From: Helicobacter pylori NCTC 11637 = CCUG 17874 = ATCC 43504 = JCM 12093
GTDB lineage: Bacteria > Campylobacterota > Campylobacteria > Campylobacterales > Helicobacteraceae
Direction of reading: 5' to 3'
DNA: 64,000 bases
Assembly (NCBI RefSeq): GCF_900478295.1
Contig: NZ_LS483488.1
Coordinates: 682,001-746,000 of the forward strand
Made by a program: the position numbers and the translations under genes. The notes below the pieces were generated by a model. The model saw nothing but the letters and a program-made list of their open reading frames with translations, was not told where the DNA came from and made no database searches. Below are positions 28,434 to 38,934 of the stretch, one piece after another (the stretch's first letter is position 1; each line of letters starts with the position of its first letter).

Positions 28434-29813
28434 ATGTTAGACCAACAACACATTAAATATTTTAAAAACTTGGTAGGGGGAGAGGATTTTTTCACTGATT
28501 TAGCGCATTTGAACGCTTATTGCTATGACGCTACCAAAGAAAGGCATTTGCCTAGCGGCGTGATTTTCCCTAAAAACGAGCAAGAAATCAGCCAGATTTT
28601 AAAATATTGCAACGAGCATCGCATCATCGTTGTGCCTAGGGGGGCTGGGAGCGGTTTTACAGGGGGGGCGTTGAGCGTGAGCGGGGGGCTAGTTTTAAGC
28701 GTAGAAAAGCATTTGGATAAGATTTTAGAGATTGACACTAAAAATTTAATTGCTAGAGTTGAGCCGGGCGTGATTAACAAGCATTTCCAAAACGAAGTGG
28801 AAAAATTGGATTTATTCTACCCCCCAGATCCAGCGAGTGAAAATCAAAGCACTTTAGGGGGGAATGTCGCTGAAAATGCCGGTGGCATGCGCGCGGCTAA
28901 ATACGGCATCACTAAAGACTATGTCATGGCTTTAAGGGTGGTTTTAGCGAATGGTGAAATCATAAGGGCAGGCAAAAAAACCATCAAAGATGTCGCCGGC
29001 TTTAATGTTGCAGGGCTGATGATCGCTAGTGAGGGGTGTTTGGGCGTGATCTCTGAAATCACTTTAAAGCTTTTAGCCAAACCGCCCCTAAAACAAAGTG
29101 CAATGGGGGTTTTTAACCATATTGAAGACGCCATGAATGCCGTTTATAAGACGATGAGCAGTGGCGTTACGCCTGTGGCGATGGAATTTTTGGATAATTT
29201 GAGTATCCAAGCGGTTGAAGAACGATTTTCTAAAGGCTTACCCAAAGACGCTGGAGCGATACTCATCACTCAAGTGGATGGCGTGGTGAAAGAGCAGATT
29301 ACATGGCAACTCAATGAAATAGAAAAGCATTTTAAAGCCAATGGTTGCGTTGGTTTTAAGGTGGCTCAAAACGAACAAGAAGAGCAGGATTTATGGTTTT
29401 CAAGGCGTAACGCTTCTCAGAGTATTAGCGTTTATGGTAAAAAGAAATTGAATGAAGATGTGACCGTTCCTAGGGCGAGTTTGCCGAGTTTGTTGCAAGA
29501 AGTCGCCAAAATCAGCCAGAAATACGGCTTTAAAATCCCTTGTTTTGGGCATACGGGCGATGGCAATGTGCATGTGAATATCATGCTAGAAGATCCTAAA
29601 AGGGATTTAGAAAAAGGCCATAAGGCTATGGAAGAGATTTTTCAGGCCGCCATTAGTTTGGAGGGGACTTTAAGCGGGGAGCATGGCATAGGCTTGTCTA
29701 AAGCTAAATTCATGCCTTTAGCGTTCAATCATAGTGAAATGGAGCTTTTTAGGAATATTAAAAAAGCTCTTGATCCTAATAATATTTTAAACCCTTTTAA
29801 AATGGGGCTATAA
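28434..29813 (+). CDS. glcD: Glycolate/lactate oxidase FAD subunit
   Basis: A 459-residue FAD-linked oxidase of the GlcD/D-LDH family, HP0509-type. The PCMH FAD-binding segment is VPRGAGSGFTGGALSVSGGLVLS (about 62-84) with DPASENQSTLGGNVAENAGG. The C-terminal cap has CFGHTGDGNVHVNIM and SGEHGIGLSKAKFM. It probably oxidises glycolate or D-lactate and passes electrons to the membrane chain. It starts 2 bases after pgbA. Confidence 0.9.
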   Translation: MLDQQHIKYFKNLVGGEDFFTDLAHLNAYCYDATKERHLPSGVIFPKNEQEISQILKYCNEHRIIVVPRGAGSGFTGGALSVSGGLVLSVEKHLDKILEIDTKNLIARVEPGVINKHFQNEVEKLDLFYPPDPASENQSTLGGNVAENAGGMRAAKYGITKDYVMALRVVLANGEIIRAGKKTIKDVAGFNVAGLMIASEGCLGVISEITLKLLAKPPLKQSAMGVFNHIEDAMNAVYKTMSSGVTPVAMEFLDNLSIQAVEERFSKGLPKDAGAILITQVDGVVKEQITWQLNEIEKHFKANGCVGFKVAQNEQEEQDLWFSRRNASQSISVYGKKKLNEDVTVPRASLPSLLQEVAKISQKYGFKIPCFGHTGDGNVHVNIMLEDPKRDLEKGHKAMEEIFQAAISLEGTLSGEHGIGLSKAKFMPLAFNHSEMELFRNIKKALDPNNILNPFKMGL

Positions 29814-29835
29814 AGTTTAAAAGCAAGGAAAGCGC

Positions 29836-30600
29836 ATGAAAGTCGGTGTTTATGGGGCGAGCGGTCGTATAGGGAAATTACTTTTAGAAGAATTAAAGGG
29901 GGGGTATAAGGGATTAGCGCTATCTAGCGTGTTTGTCAGGCAAAAATGCGAAACGGATTTCAGCTCTTTTTCGCACGCCCCTTTAGTAACCAACGATTTA
30001 AAAGCGTTTGTGAGAGCTTGCGAATGCGTGATTGATTTTTCTTTACCTAAAGGCGTGGATCATTTGCTAGAGGCTCTTTTAGAATGCCCTAAAATTTTAG
30101 TTTCTGGCACGACCGGTTTAGAAAAAGAAACATTAGAAAAAATGCAACAATTAGCCTTAAAAGCGCCGCTTTTGCACGCGCACAACATGTCTCTTGGGAT
30201 TATGATGCTCAATCAATTAGCCTTTTTAGCTTCTTTGAAATTAAAAGATGCGGATATTGAAATTGTAGAAACGCACCACAATCTCAAAAAAGACGCCCCG
30301 AGCGGCACTGCGTTGAGTTTGTATGAAACTTGCGCTAAGGCTAGGGGGTATGATGAAAAAAACGCTCTCACCACTCACAGAGAAGGTTTGCGCTCTAAAG
30401 AAAGCATTGGCATAGCCGCTTTAAGGGGGGGCGATGTCGCTGGGAAGCACACGATAGGGTTTTATTTAGAGGGCGAATACATAGAGCTTAGCCATACGGC
30501 GACTAACCGATCTATTTTTGCTAAAGGGGCTTTAGAAGTGGCTCTATGGCTTAAGGATAAAACCGCTAAAAAATATGAAATCAACGAGATGTTTGGTTGA
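29836..30600 (+). CDS. dapB: 4-hydroxy-tetrahydrodipicolinate reductase
   Basis: DapB, 254 residues, catalyses an NAD(P)H-dependent step to lysine and meso-diaminopimelate, needed for peptidoglycan. The nucleotide-binding loop is [15 protein letters not shown] at the N-terminus, and the substrate-binding signature is [16 protein letters not shown] (about 150-165). The family end [12 protein letters not shown] is present. It lies 23 bases after glcD. The usual downstream neighbour glnA is not present; cag genes follow instead. Confidence 0.96.
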   Translation: MKVGVYGASGRIGKLLLEELKGGYKGLALSSVFVRQKCETDFSSFSHAPLVTNDLKAFVRACECVIDFSLPKGVDHLLEALLECPKILVSGTTGLEKETLEKMQQLALKAPLLHAHNMSLGIMMLNQLAFLASLKLKDADIEIVETHHNLKKDAPSGTALSLYETCAKARGYDEKNALTTHREGLRSKESIGIAALRGGDVAGKHTIGFYLEGEYIELSHTATNRSIFAKGALEVALWLKDKTAKKYEINEMFG

Positions 30601-31064
30601 ACGCTTGAACCTTTTTTGTATAGATGATTCACGCTTCTATAATGGAAATGGAATACCGCTCTCTGTTAGCCTTATTAAAGGGCTTTTACTATATTATTAT
30701 AAGGCTTGTATTAAAAGGGTTTGTTTTGTAAGGATTGATCTTGCCTTGGGTTAGTAACATATATAATATTTGGCATTTTTTCATCAATATTGAAAAAAGC
30801 CCGATCGTTGCAGGCGTCTAAAGGCTAGGGACGATTCACATTTTTACCCACAATTAACAAAAACTTGCTAAAATAAACGAATTTTAACAAGAACAAGAAA
30901 TAAGAAATGAGCCTTCAAGAAGAAATCAAATGCAATGCTTAAAATATGGTCGGAAGCAAGGTGAGTGCATGAAGCGTTCTAAAAATAGTTTGGTTTGTGT
31001 GTGTCATACTTACCATTAAGTATTATTTGCAATTAAGCGTTTGTGATCCACATTGGGAAATAAA
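30601..31064. other. Non-coding junction between dapB and cagB; no cagA
   Basis: 464 bases without a convincing gene. In the usual arrangement the divergent cagA start would lie on the minus strand near cagB, and murI with the 31-bp repeat further on. Neither cagA coding sequence nor that repeat is seen here. A short ORF (MSLQEEIKCNA) at 30907-30942 is not convincing. The stretch is AT-rich and contains TATAATAT near 30763. Confidence 0.6.
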
Positions 31065-31292
31065 ATGGAAAACAAATCAATAGGACAGATTTTCAAAGAC
31101 AGCTTCAAAAAAAGTTTCTTTAGTGGTCTATGGAGTTGCTTAAAATGGAGTTTTATTCTCACTCTGATCAGCTTGGGTTTGTTTCTGCTTGTTTTTAGGT
31201 TTCAACCTGAGATTATTAAAAAATACATCAAAGATCCTAAAGATCTACAATTCTACAACGACTTGAGAAAGAAAAATGGTTGGGACAAGTAG
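31065..31292 (+). CDS. cagB: CagB, small membrane protein of the cag island
   Basis: A 75-residue protein starting MENKSIGQIFKDSFKKSFF at ATG 31065 (a TTG at 31053 would add 4 residues). One strong membrane segment (SFILTLISLGLFLLVFRF, about 28-46) is followed by a charged tail ending KKNGWDK. Its position next to cagC fits CagB, a cag product without known function in secretion. The identification is by position and remembered size. Confidence 0.65.
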   Translation: MENKSIGQIFKDSFKKSFFSGLWSCLKWSFILTLISLGLFLLVFRFQPEIIKKYIKDPKDLQFYNDLRKKNGWDK

Positions 31293-31434
31293 GTTTATTA
31301 TTCCTGAATGATGTCAGTTGTCAAACAAAAGCGTCGGTTTTGATTTAAATTATAAAGTAGTGCTTGTATGAATAGTATAAAAATACTTTTTTTTGATATA
31401 CTTAAGCGATTGATTTCAATTTGAAAGGAAACGC

Positions 31435-31782
31435 ATGAAATTTTTTACAAGAATCACTGACGGCTACAAGAAAGTTGTAGTAACTTTAGGGCTAGCGATG
31501 ACAACCAATCCTTTAATGGCGGTCAACAGTCCTGCAGGAGGCGTTAATGAGACTAAAACTTTGGTTATTCAGATCATTTCTGTTCTAGCGATCGTAGGTG
31601 GTTGCGCTCTAGGGGTCAAAGGCATAGCGGATATTTGGAAAATCTCTGATGACATCAAAAGAGGTCAGGCGACTGTTTTTGCTTACGCGCAACCCATAGC
31701 TATGTTAGCGGTGGCAGGCGGTATTATCTATTTGAGCACTAAGTTTGGCTTCAATATTGGCGAGAGTGGAGGAGCTAGCTAA
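31435..31782 (+). CDS. cagC: CagC, VirB2-like pilin
   Basis: A 115-residue T4SS pilin-like protein. A signal-like N-terminus (VVVTLGLAMTTNPLMAVNS, about 14-32) precedes two hydrophobic helices: TLVIQIISVLAIVGGCALGVKGIA and FAYAQPIAMLAVAGGIIYLS, the VirB2 hairpin topology. Required for CagA translocation in published work. ATG 31435 follows GAAAGGAAA. The stop codon lies one base before the cagD start. Confidence 0.93.
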   Translation: MKFFTRITDGYKKVVVTLGLAMTTNPLMAVNSPAGGVNETKTLVIQIISVLAIVGGCALGVKGIADIWKISDDIKRGQATVFAYAQPIAMLAVAGGIIYLSTKFGFNIGESGGAS

Positions 31783-31783
31783 A

Positions 31784-32410
31784 TTGATCAACAATAATAA
31801 TAGCAATAAAAAACTGAGAGACTTTTTTTTGAAAGTTCTCTTAAGTCTCGTTGTTTTCAGTTCGTATGGGTTAGCAAATGACGATAAAGAAGCCAAAAAA
31901 GAAGCACTAGAAAAAGAAAAAAACACTCCCAATGGGCTTGTTTATACGAATTTAGATTTTGATAGTTTTAAAGCGACTATCAAAAATTTGAAAGACAAGA
32001 AAGTAACTTTCAAAGAAGTCAATCCCGATATTATCAAAGATGAAGTTTTTGACTTCGTGATTGTCAATAGAGTCCTTAAAAAAATAAAGGATTTGAAGCA
32101 TTACGATCCAGTTATTGAAAAAATCTTTGATGAAAAGGGTAAAGAAATGGGATTGAATGTAGAATTACAGATCAATCCTGAAGTGAAAGACTTTTTTACT
32201 TTCAAAAGCATCAGCACGACCAACAAACAACGCTGCTTTCTGTCATTGCGCGGAGAAACAAGAGAAATTTTATGCGATGATAAGCTGTATAATGTTTTAT
32301 TGGCCGTATTCAATTCTTATGATCCTAATGATCTTTTGAAACATATTAGCACCGTAGAGTCTCTCAAAAAAATCTTTTATACGATTACATGTGAAGCGGT
32401 ATATCTATAA
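31784..32410 (+). CDS. cagD: CagD, cag T4SS accessory protein
   Basis: CagD of 208 residues from a TTG start (31784) placed one base after the cagC stop codon; GGAGGA inside the cagC end serves as ribosome site. The frame runs back to 31745 within cagC. Residues 15-32 are a signal-like segment ([15 protein letters not shown]). Known CagD forms a dimer with a unique fold and is found on or outside the bacterial surface. Cysteines near 157 and 203 are visible. Confidence 0.9.
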   Translation: MINNNNSNKKLRDFFLKVLLSLVVFSSYGLANDDKEAKKEALEKEKNTPNGLVYTNLDFDSFKATIKNLKDKKVTFKEVNPDIIKDEVFDFVIVNRVLKKIKDLKHYDPVIEKIFDEKGKEMGLNVELQINPEVKDFFTFKSISTTNKQRCFLSLRGETREILCDDKLYNVLLAVFNSYDPNDLLKHISTVESLKKIFYTITCEAVYL

Positions 32411-32418
32411 AGAGAGGG

Positions 32419-35370
32419 GTGTTTGTGGCAAGCAAACAAGCTGACGAACAAAAAAAGCTAATCATAGAGCAAGAGGTTCAAAAGCGGCAGTTTCAAAAAA
32501 TAGAAGAACTTAAAGCAGACATGCAAAAAGGTGTCAATCCCTTTTTTAAAGTCTTGTTTGATGGGGGGAATAGGTTGTTTGGTTTCCCTGAAACTTTTAT
32601 TTATTCTTCTATATTTATATTGTTTGTAACAATTGTATTATCTGTTATTCTTTTTCAAGCCTATGAACCTGTTTTGATTGTAGCGATTGTTATTGTGCTT
32701 GTAGCTCTTGGATTCAAGAAAGATTACAGGCTTTATCAAAGAATGGAGCGAGCGATGAAATTTAAAAAACCTTTTTTGTTTAAGGGTGTGAAAAACAAAG
32801 CGTTCATGAGCATTTTTTCCATGAAGCCTAGTAAAGAAATGGCTAATGACATCCACTTAAATCCAAACAGAGAAGACAGGCTTGTGAGCGCTGCAAACTC
32901 CTATCTAGCGAATAACTATGAATGTTTTTTAGATGATGGGGTGATCCTTACTAACAACTATTCTCTTTTAGGCACAATCAAATTGGGGGGCATTGATTTT
33001 TTAACCACTTCCAAAAAAGATCTCATAGAGTTACACGCTTCTATTTATAGCGTTTTTAGGAATTTTGTTACCCCTGAATTCAAATTCTATTTTCACACTG
33101 TTAAAAAGAAAATCGTTATTGATGAAACCAATAGGGACTATGGTCTTATTTTTTCTAATGATTTCATGCGAGCCTATAATGAGAAGCAAAAGAGAGAAAG
33201 TTTTTATGATATTAGTTTTTATCTCACCATAGAGCAAGATTTATTAGACACTCTCAATGAACCCGTTATGAATAAAAAGCATTTTGCAGACAATAATTTT
33301 GAAGAGTTTCAAAGGATTATTAGAGCCAAGCTTGAAAACTTCAAGGATAGGATAGAACTCATAGAAGAGCTATTGAGTAAATACCACCCCACTAGATTGA
33401 AAGAATACACCAAAGATGGCGTTATTTACTCCAAGCAATGCGAATTTTACAATTTTTTGGTGGGAATGAATGAAGCCCCTTTTATTTGCAACCGAAAAGA
33501 CTTGTATCTCAAGGAAAAAATGCATGGTGGGGTGAAAGAAGTTTATTTTGCCAATAAGCATGGAAAAATCTTAAATGACGATTTGAGTGAAAAATATTTT
33601 AGCGCTATTGAGATTAGTGAATACGCCCCTAAATCACAGAGCGATTTGTTTGATAAAATCAACGCTCTAGACAGCGAATTTATTTTCATGCATGCTTATT
33701 CGCCTAAAAACTCACAGGTTTTAAAGGACAAACTGGCTTTCACCTCTAGAAGAATTATTATTAGTGGAGGCTCCAAAGAGCAAGGCATGACTTTGGGTTG
33801 TTTGAGCGAATTAGTGGGTAATGGTGATATTACACTAGGCAGTTATGGTAATTCTTTAGTGTTGTTTGCTGATAGCTTTGAAAAAATGAAACAAAGCGTT
33901 AAGGAATGCGTCTCTAGTCTTAACGCTAAAGGTTTTTTAGCCAACGCAGCGACTTTCTCTATGGAAAATTACTTTTTTGCCAAACATTGCTCTTTTATCA
34001 CGCTTCCTTTTATTTTTGATGTAACTTCTAATAATTTTGCTGATTTCATAGCGATGAGAGCGATGAGTTTTGATGGCAATCAAGAGAATAACGCTTGGGG
34101 CAATAGCGTCATGACACTAAAAAGCGAGATCAATTCGCCTTTTTATCTGAACTTCCACATGCCTACTGATTTTGGTTCAGCTTCAGCAGGACACACTTTG
34201 ATACTTGGCTCAACAGGTTCAGGTAAGACAGTGTTTATGTCAATGACCTTGAACGCTATGGGACAATTTGCTCACAATTTTCCTGCTAATGTCAGCAAAG
34301 ACAAGCAAAAGCTCACTATGGTCTATATGGATAAAGATTATGGCGCTTATGGGAACATTGTCGCAATGGGTGGGGAGTATGTCAAGATTGAGCTAGGGAC
34401 AGATACAGGATTAAATCCTTTTGCTTGGGCGGCTTGTGTGCAAAAAACAAATGCAACAATGGAACAAAAACAAACAGCTATTTCTGTTGTCAAAGAGCTT
34501 GTGAAAAACTTAGCAACCAAAAGCGATGAAAAAGATGAGAATGGCAACAGCATCTCTTTTAGCCTAGCAGATTCTAACACGCTTGCAGCGGCAGTAACCA
34601 ACCTTATCACAGGAGATATGAACCTAGATTATCCCATCACTCAACTTATTAATGCTTTCGGAAAAGACCACAATGATCCTAATGGGCTTGTCGCGCGATT
34701 AGCGCCTTTTTGCAAATCAACCAATGGTGAATTTCAATGGCTTTTTGATAATAAAGCAACGGATCGCTTAGATTTTTCAAAAACGATTATTGGCGTTGAT
34801 GGGTCAAGTTTCTTAGACAATAATGATGTTTCGCCCTTTATTTGTTTTTACCTTTTCGCTCGTATCCAAGAGGCAATGGATGGGCGTAGATTTGTCTTAG
34901 ATATTGATGAAGCTTGGAAATATTTAGGCGATCCAAAGGTCGCTTATTTTGTAAGAGACATGCTAAAAACTGCAAGGAAAAGAAACGCTATTGTCAGGCT
35001 TGCGACTCAAAGCATCACTGATCTTTTGGCTTGCCCTATTGCTGATACGATTAGAGAACAATGCCCTACAAAGATTTTTTTGAGAAACGATGGAGGCAAT
35101 CTTTCTGATTACCAAAGATTAGCTAATGTTACAGAAAAAGAATTTGAAATCATCACTAAGGGACTAGATAGGAAAATTCTCTATAAACAAGATGGAAGCC
35201 CTAGCGTTATCGCTAGTTTTAATTTGAGAGGCATTCCTAAAGAATATTTGAAAATTTTATCCACAGATACTGTATTTGTCAAAGAAATTGACAAGATTAT
35301 CCAAAACCATAGTATCATAGATAAATATCAGGCCTTGAGGCAAATGTATCAACAAATAGAGGAGTATTAA
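32419..35370 (+). CDS. cagE: CagE, VirB3/VirB4-type T4SS ATPase
   Basis: A 983-residue fusion of VirB3-like and VirB4-like parts. Two membrane segments ([20 protein letters not shown] and [15 protein letters not shown], about 55-98) form the VirB3-like N-terminus. The ATPase has Walker [14 protein letters not shown] (about 595) and Walker [10 protein letters not shown] (about 830). It powers assembly and secretion at the inner membrane and is needed for CagA transfer and IL-8 induction. Start is GTG 32419 (983 residues as in 26695); GTG 32425 is an alternative. Confidence 0.95.
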   Translation: MFVASKQADEQKKLIIEQEVQKRQFQKIEELKADMQKGVNPFFKVLFDGGNRLFGFPETFIYSSIFILFVTIVLSVILFQAYEPVLIVAIVIVLVALGFKKDYRLYQRMERAMKFKKPFLFKGVKNKAFMSIFSMKPSKEMANDIHLNPNREDRLVSAANSYLANNYECFLDDGVILTNNYSLLGTIKLGGIDFLTTSKKDLIELHASIYSVFRNFVTPEFKFYFHTVKKKIVIDETNRDYGLIFSNDFMRAYNEKQKRESFYDISFYLTIEQDLLDTLNEPVMNKKHFADNNFEEFQRIIRAKLENFKDRIELIEELLSKYHPTRLKEYTKDGVIYSKQCEFYNFLVGMNEAPFICNRKDLYLKEKMHGGVKEVYFANKHGKILNDDLSEKYFSAIEISEYAPKSQSDLFDKINALDSEFIFMHAYSPKNSQVLKDKLAFTSRRIIISGGSKEQGMTLGCLSELVGNGDITLGSYGNSLVLFADSFEKMKQSVKECVSSLNAKGFLANAATFSMENYFFAKHCSFITLPFIFDVTSNNFADFIAMRAMSFDGNQENNAWGNSVMTLKSEINSPFYLNFHMPTDFGSASAGHTLILGSTGSGKTVFMSMTLNAMGQFAHNFPANVSKDKQKLTMVYMDKDYGAYGNIVAMGGEYVKIELGTDTGLNPFAWAACVQKTNATMEQKQTAISVVKELVKNLATKSDEKDENGNSISFSLADSNTLAAAVTNLITGDMNLDYPITQLINAFGKDHNDPNGLVARLAPFCKSTNGEFQWLFDNKATDRLDFSKTIIGVDGSSFLDNNDVSPFICFYLFARIQEAMDGRRFVLDIDEAWKYLGDPKVAYFVRDMLKTARKRNAIVRLATQSITDLLACPIADTIREQCPTKIFLRNDGGNLSDYQRLANVTEKEFEIITKGLDRKILYKQDGSPSVIASFNLRGIPKEYLKILSTDTVFVKEIDKIIQNHSIIDKYQALRQMYQQIEEY

Positions 35371-35371
35371 A

Positions 35372-36178
35372 ATGAAACAAAATTTGCGTGAACAAAAATT
35401 ATTGAAAATTTTAGAAAATGATGTCTTGACGATTTTGGATAGTTTTTCTAATTATCTTTTTGAACTGAAAGAAGAATTGGACTTCATAGAAGAAGAAATG
35501 GAAGGCGAAATCACTGAACAAAACCTTACCACTCTTTATGATTTTTCTAATTTCTTAGAAGACCATGTCAATGTGTTTTATGAGAATGTTTTAAATATAG
35601 ATGATGTCAAAACAGAACACCTTTATTCAGGTCTCATAGACAGTCTCAATGTTAATCTTCACTTTGTCAAGTCATTTCTCAATAATCAGGATTTAGATTT
35701 CCGCTTTTTTAAAGAAATAAACGATGGGCAAGATCCCCAAAAAACATTATCAAGATTAATTCCTCTTCAAAGTGGGAAAAATGATGCAAGCTCGTTTAAA
35801 GCCAATAATTCTTTTGTATCATTAGTTTATGTTTATACTTTCTTCATGCTAGAAACTATCATGCAGTCGTATAGGATTCTCAGGTTACTAGAAAAACCTA
35901 TCAATAACAACATAAGCGAGGATATGCAGAGCGATATAGAGAATTTTTTTGTTCAAGCGAATTTTTTAGAATACTATGTTCAGAACAAAATATACCCAAC
36001 CAATCATGCCTATGACTTCACGCATTTGATCATGGACTCCATTGTTCCTAATTGGATTCAGGTTGATATGAGCGTTGAAGCTAAAAAGAAAGAGCTTTTT
36101 GAAAAATATTTTCAAAACATTGATGAAGTAACAAACAAAATGCTCGATCAAAAAAATCAAAACAAAAGTAACGATTGA
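35372..36178 (+). CDS. cagF: CagF, CagA-binding secretion chaperone
   Basis: A 268-residue acidic, helical cytoplasmic/inner-membrane-associated protein without signal peptide. CagF is known to bind CagA near its secretion signal and to be needed for its translocation. It begins one base after the cagE stop codon with GAGGAG just upstream. The protein is full length. Its presumed client gene cagA is not in this window. Confidence 0.93.
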   Translation: MKQNLREQKLLKILENDVLTILDSFSNYLFELKEELDFIEEEMEGEITEQNLTTLYDFSNFLEDHVNVFYENVLNIDDVKTEHLYSGLIDSLNVNLHFVKSFLNNQDLDFRFFKEINDGQDPQKTLSRLIPLQSGKNDASSFKANNSFVSLVYVYTFFMLETIMQSYRILRLLEKPINNNISEDMQSDIENFFVQANFLEYYVQNKIYPTNHAYDFTHLIMDSIVPNWIQVDMSVEAKKKELFEKYFQNIDEVTNKMLDQKNQNKSND

Positions 36179-36232
36179 GTGGCGTTAATGCGCTAGAATA
36201 ATGCTAAAAATAAGAATAAAGGAGTCAAAAGT

Positions 36233-36664
36233 ATGAAAACGAATTTTTATAAAATTAAATTACTATTTGCTTGGTGTCTTATCATTGGCATGTTTAACGC
36301 TCCGCTTAACGCTGACCAAAACACTGATATAGAAGATATTAGTCCTGAAGATATGGCACTAAATAGCGTGGGGCTTGTTTCTAGAGATCAACTAAAAATA
36401 GAGATCCCTAAAGAAACCCTAGAACAAAAAGTGGCCATACTCAATGACTATAATGATAAGAATGTTAATATCAAGTTTGACAACATAAGTTTAGGGAGTT
36501 TTCAACCTAATGATAATCTAGGTATCAATGCGATGTGGGGCATTCAAAATCTTCTCATGAGCCAAATGATGGGCGATTACGGTCCAAACAATCCTTTCAT
36601 GTATGGTTATGCACCAACATACTCAGATTCATCGTTTTTACCACCAAGCTTTGGAGGGTATTAA
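36233..36664 (+). CDS. cagG: CagG, cag island secreted/membrane protein
   Basis: A 143-residue protein with a signal peptide (LLFAWCLIIGMFNAPLNA, cleavage near 27) and a Pro/Gly/Tyr-rich end (YGYAPTYSDSSFLPPSFGGY). Its exact role is not established; mutants have variable effects on adhesion and IL-8 induction. GGAG at 36221-36224 precedes the ATG. It may begin a transcription unit with cagH, cagI and cagL, which follow closely. Confidence 0.88.
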   Translation: MKTNFYKIKLLFAWCLIIGMFNAPLNADQNTDIEDISPEDMALNSVGLVSRDQLKIEIPKETLEQKVAILNDYNDKNVNIKFDNISLGSFQPNDNLGINAMWGIQNLLMSQMMGDYGPNNPFMYGYAPTYSDSSFLPPSFGGY

Positions 36665-36665
36665 C

Positions 36666-37778
36666 ATGGCAGGCACACAAGCTATATATGAATCATCTTC
36701 TGCAGGCTTCTTATCGGAAATTTCCTCAATCATCTCAAGCACAAGTGGTGTTGCAGGGCCATTTGCAGGAATAGTAGCGGGTGCTATGTCAGCAGCGATT
36801 ATTCCTATTGTTGTGGGATTTACTAATCCGCAAATGACCGCTATCATGACCCAATACAATCAGAGCATCGCTGAAGCCGTAAGCATGCCTATGAAAGCCG
36901 CTAACCAACAATACAACCAATTGTATCAAGGTTTTAACGATCAAAGCATGGCTGTGGGGAACAATATCTTAAATATCAGCAAATTAACAGGGGAATTTAA
37001 CGCGCAAGGCAACACGCAAGGCGCACAAATTAGTGCTGTTAATAGTCAGATTGCAAGCATTTTAGCGAGTAACACCACCCCTAAAAATCCTAGCGCTATT
37101 GAAGCTTATGCGACGAATCAAATCGCTGTTCCTAGCGTGCCAACAACGGTTGAAATGATGAGCGGTATATTAGGCAATATTACAAGCGCAGCACCAAAAT
37201 ACGCCCTAGCTCTACAAGAACAACTGCGTTCTCAAGCAAGCAACAGCTCAATGAATGATACAGCCGATTCCCTTGATAGCTGTACCGCTTTAGGTGCGCT
37301 TGTTGGCTCATCAAAAGTGTTTTTTAGTTGCATGCAAATTTCTATGACGCCCATGAGTGTTTCTATGCCCACTGTTTATGCCAAATACCAAGCGTTAGCC
37401 ACTAATGCCCTAACTTCAGGCGTTAATCCTATGACCACTCCTGCATGCCCTATTGGGGACAAAGTTCTTGCCGTTTATTGCTATGCTGAAAAAGTAGCAG
37501 AAATTTTGAGAGAATACTATATAGAATTTGTGAAAAACAATACCAATTTGTTGCAAAACGCTTCTCAAATGATACTTAATCAATCAGGATTAGCTACTAG
37601 CACCTATGACACTCAAGCGATTTCTAACATAAGCTCGCTATATAATTACAATATAGTAGCGAATAAATCTTTTTTGAAATCGCATTTGACTTACCTTGAT
37701 TACATCAAAGACAAGCTTAAGGGGCAAAAAGATAGCTACTTAACAGAAAGGGTGCAGACTAAAATAATCGTGAAGTGA
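36666..37778 (+). CDS. cagH: CagH, pilus-associated T4SS protein
   Basis: A 370-residue protein from ATG 36666, one base after cagG stops; the frame runs back to 36603 inside cagG. A hydrophobic segment (VAGPFAGIVAGAMSAAIIPIVVGF) lies at about 25-50. The C-terminus is TKIIVK, matching those of CagI and CagL. Published work shows CagH interacts with CagL and controls pilus dimensions. Confidence 0.92.
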   Translation: MAGTQAIYESSSAGFLSEISSIISSTSGVAGPFAGIVAGAMSAAIIPIVVGFTNPQMTAIMTQYNQSIAEAVSMPMKAANQQYNQLYQGFNDQSMAVGNNILNISKLTGEFNAQGNTQGAQISAVNSQIASILASNTTPKNPSAIEAYATNQIAVPSVPTTVEMMSGILGNITSAAPKYALALQEQLRSQASNSSMNDTADSLDSCTALGALVGSSKVFFSCMQISMTPMSVSMPTVYAKYQALATNALTSGVNPMTTPACPIGDKVLAVYCYAEKVAEILREYYIEFVKNNTNLLQNASQMILNQSGLATSTYDTQAISNISSLYNYNIVANKSFLKSHLTYLDYIKDKLKGQKDSYLTERVQTKIIVK

Positions 37779-37788
37779 GGAAAGAGAT

Positions 37789-38934
37789 ATGAAATGTTTT
37801 TTAAGCATATTTTCTTTCTTAACTTTTTGTGGCTTGTCTTTGAATGGTGCAGGGGCAGTGATAACGCTTGAACCCGCCTTAAAAGCCATTCAGGCGGATG
37901 CACAGGCCAAACAAAAAACCGCTCAAGCCGAATTAAAAGCCATAGAGGCTCAATCTAATGCCAAAGAAAAAGCCATTCAAGCACAAATAGAGGGAGAATT
38001 GAGAACTCAGCTTGCAACTATGAGCGCTATGTTAAAAGGGGCTAATGGCGTTATTAATGGTGTCAATGGCATGACAGGGGGGTTTTTTGCAGGTTCAGAC
38101 ATCTTGCTTGGCGTCATGGAAGGGTATTCAAGCGCGCTTAGTGCATTGGGGGGGAATGTTAAAATGATCGTGGAAAAACAAAAAATTAATACCCAAACAG
38201 AAATCCAAAACATGCAAATCGCGCTCCAAAAAAATAACGAAATAATCAAGCTCAAAATGAACCAGCAAAATGCTCTCTTAGAAGCGTTAAGAAACAGCTT
38301 TGAACCGAGCGTTACCCTAAAAACACAAATGGAAATGCTTTCTCAAGCTCTAGGAAGTTCTTCTGACAACGCTCAATACATCGCTTACAATACGATTGGT
38401 ATCAAGGCGTTTGAAGAAACCTTAAAAGGTTTTGAAACATGGTTGAAAACAGCTATGCAAAAAGCGACCCTTATTGACTATAATTCCCTAACAGGTCAGG
38501 CTTTGTTTCAAAGCGCCATCTACGCGCCTGCTCTTAGTTTTTTTTCAAGCATGGGTGCACCATTTGGAATCATTGAAACATTCACTCTAGCGCCCACAAA
38601 ATGCCCCTATCTTGATGGGCTAAAAATTTCAGCATGCCTTATGGAACAGGTTATTCAGAATTACAGAATGATTGTAGCCCTTATTCAAAATAAACTGAGT
38701 GATGCAGATTTTCAAAATATCGCTTATTTGAATGGGATCAATGGAGAAATCAAAACCTTAAAAGGATCAGTAGATTTGAATGCGCTCATAGAAGTTGCGA
38801 TCTTAAACGCAGAAAATCATTTAAACTATATAGAGAATCTTGAAAAAAAAGCCGATCTTTGGGAAGAACAACTGAAATTAGAAAGAGAAACGACAGCAAG
38901 AAACATTGCTAGCTCTAAAGTTATTGTCAAATGA
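37789..38934 (+). CDS. cagI: CagI, pilus-associated T4SS protein
   Basis: A 381-residue secreted protein with a signal peptide (SIFSFLTFCGLSLNGAGA). Residues 30-70 are an Ala/Gln/Lys coiled coil, followed by a Gly-rich stretch (ANGVINGVNGMTGGFFAG). The C-terminus is SKVIVK. CagI interacts with CagL and CagH, binds integrin in some studies, and is needed for CagA delivery. Its stop codon overlaps the cagL start (ATGA). Confidence 0.93.
   Translation: MKCFLSIFSFLTFCGLSLNGAGAVITLEPALKAIQADAQAKQKTAQAELKAIEAQSNAKEKAIQAQIEGELRTQLATMSAMLKGANGVINGVNGMTGGFFAGSDILLGVMEGYSSALSALGGNVKMIVEKQKINTQTEIQNMQIALQKNNEIIKLKMNQQNALLEALRNSFEPSVTLKTQMEMLSQALGSSSDNAQYIAYNTIGIKAFEETLKGFETWLKTAMQKATLIDYNSLTGQALFQSAIYAPALSFFSSMGAPFGIIETFTLAPTKCPYLDGLKISACLMEQVIQNYRMIVALIQNKLSDADFQNIAYLNGINGEIKTLKGSVDLNALIEVAILNAENHLNYIENLEKKADLWEEQLKLERETTARNIASSKVIVK

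Noticed and set aside
30601-31064. cagA 5' fragment on the minus strand
   Set aside because: No reading resembling the CagA N-terminus or EPIYA motifs was found on either strand.
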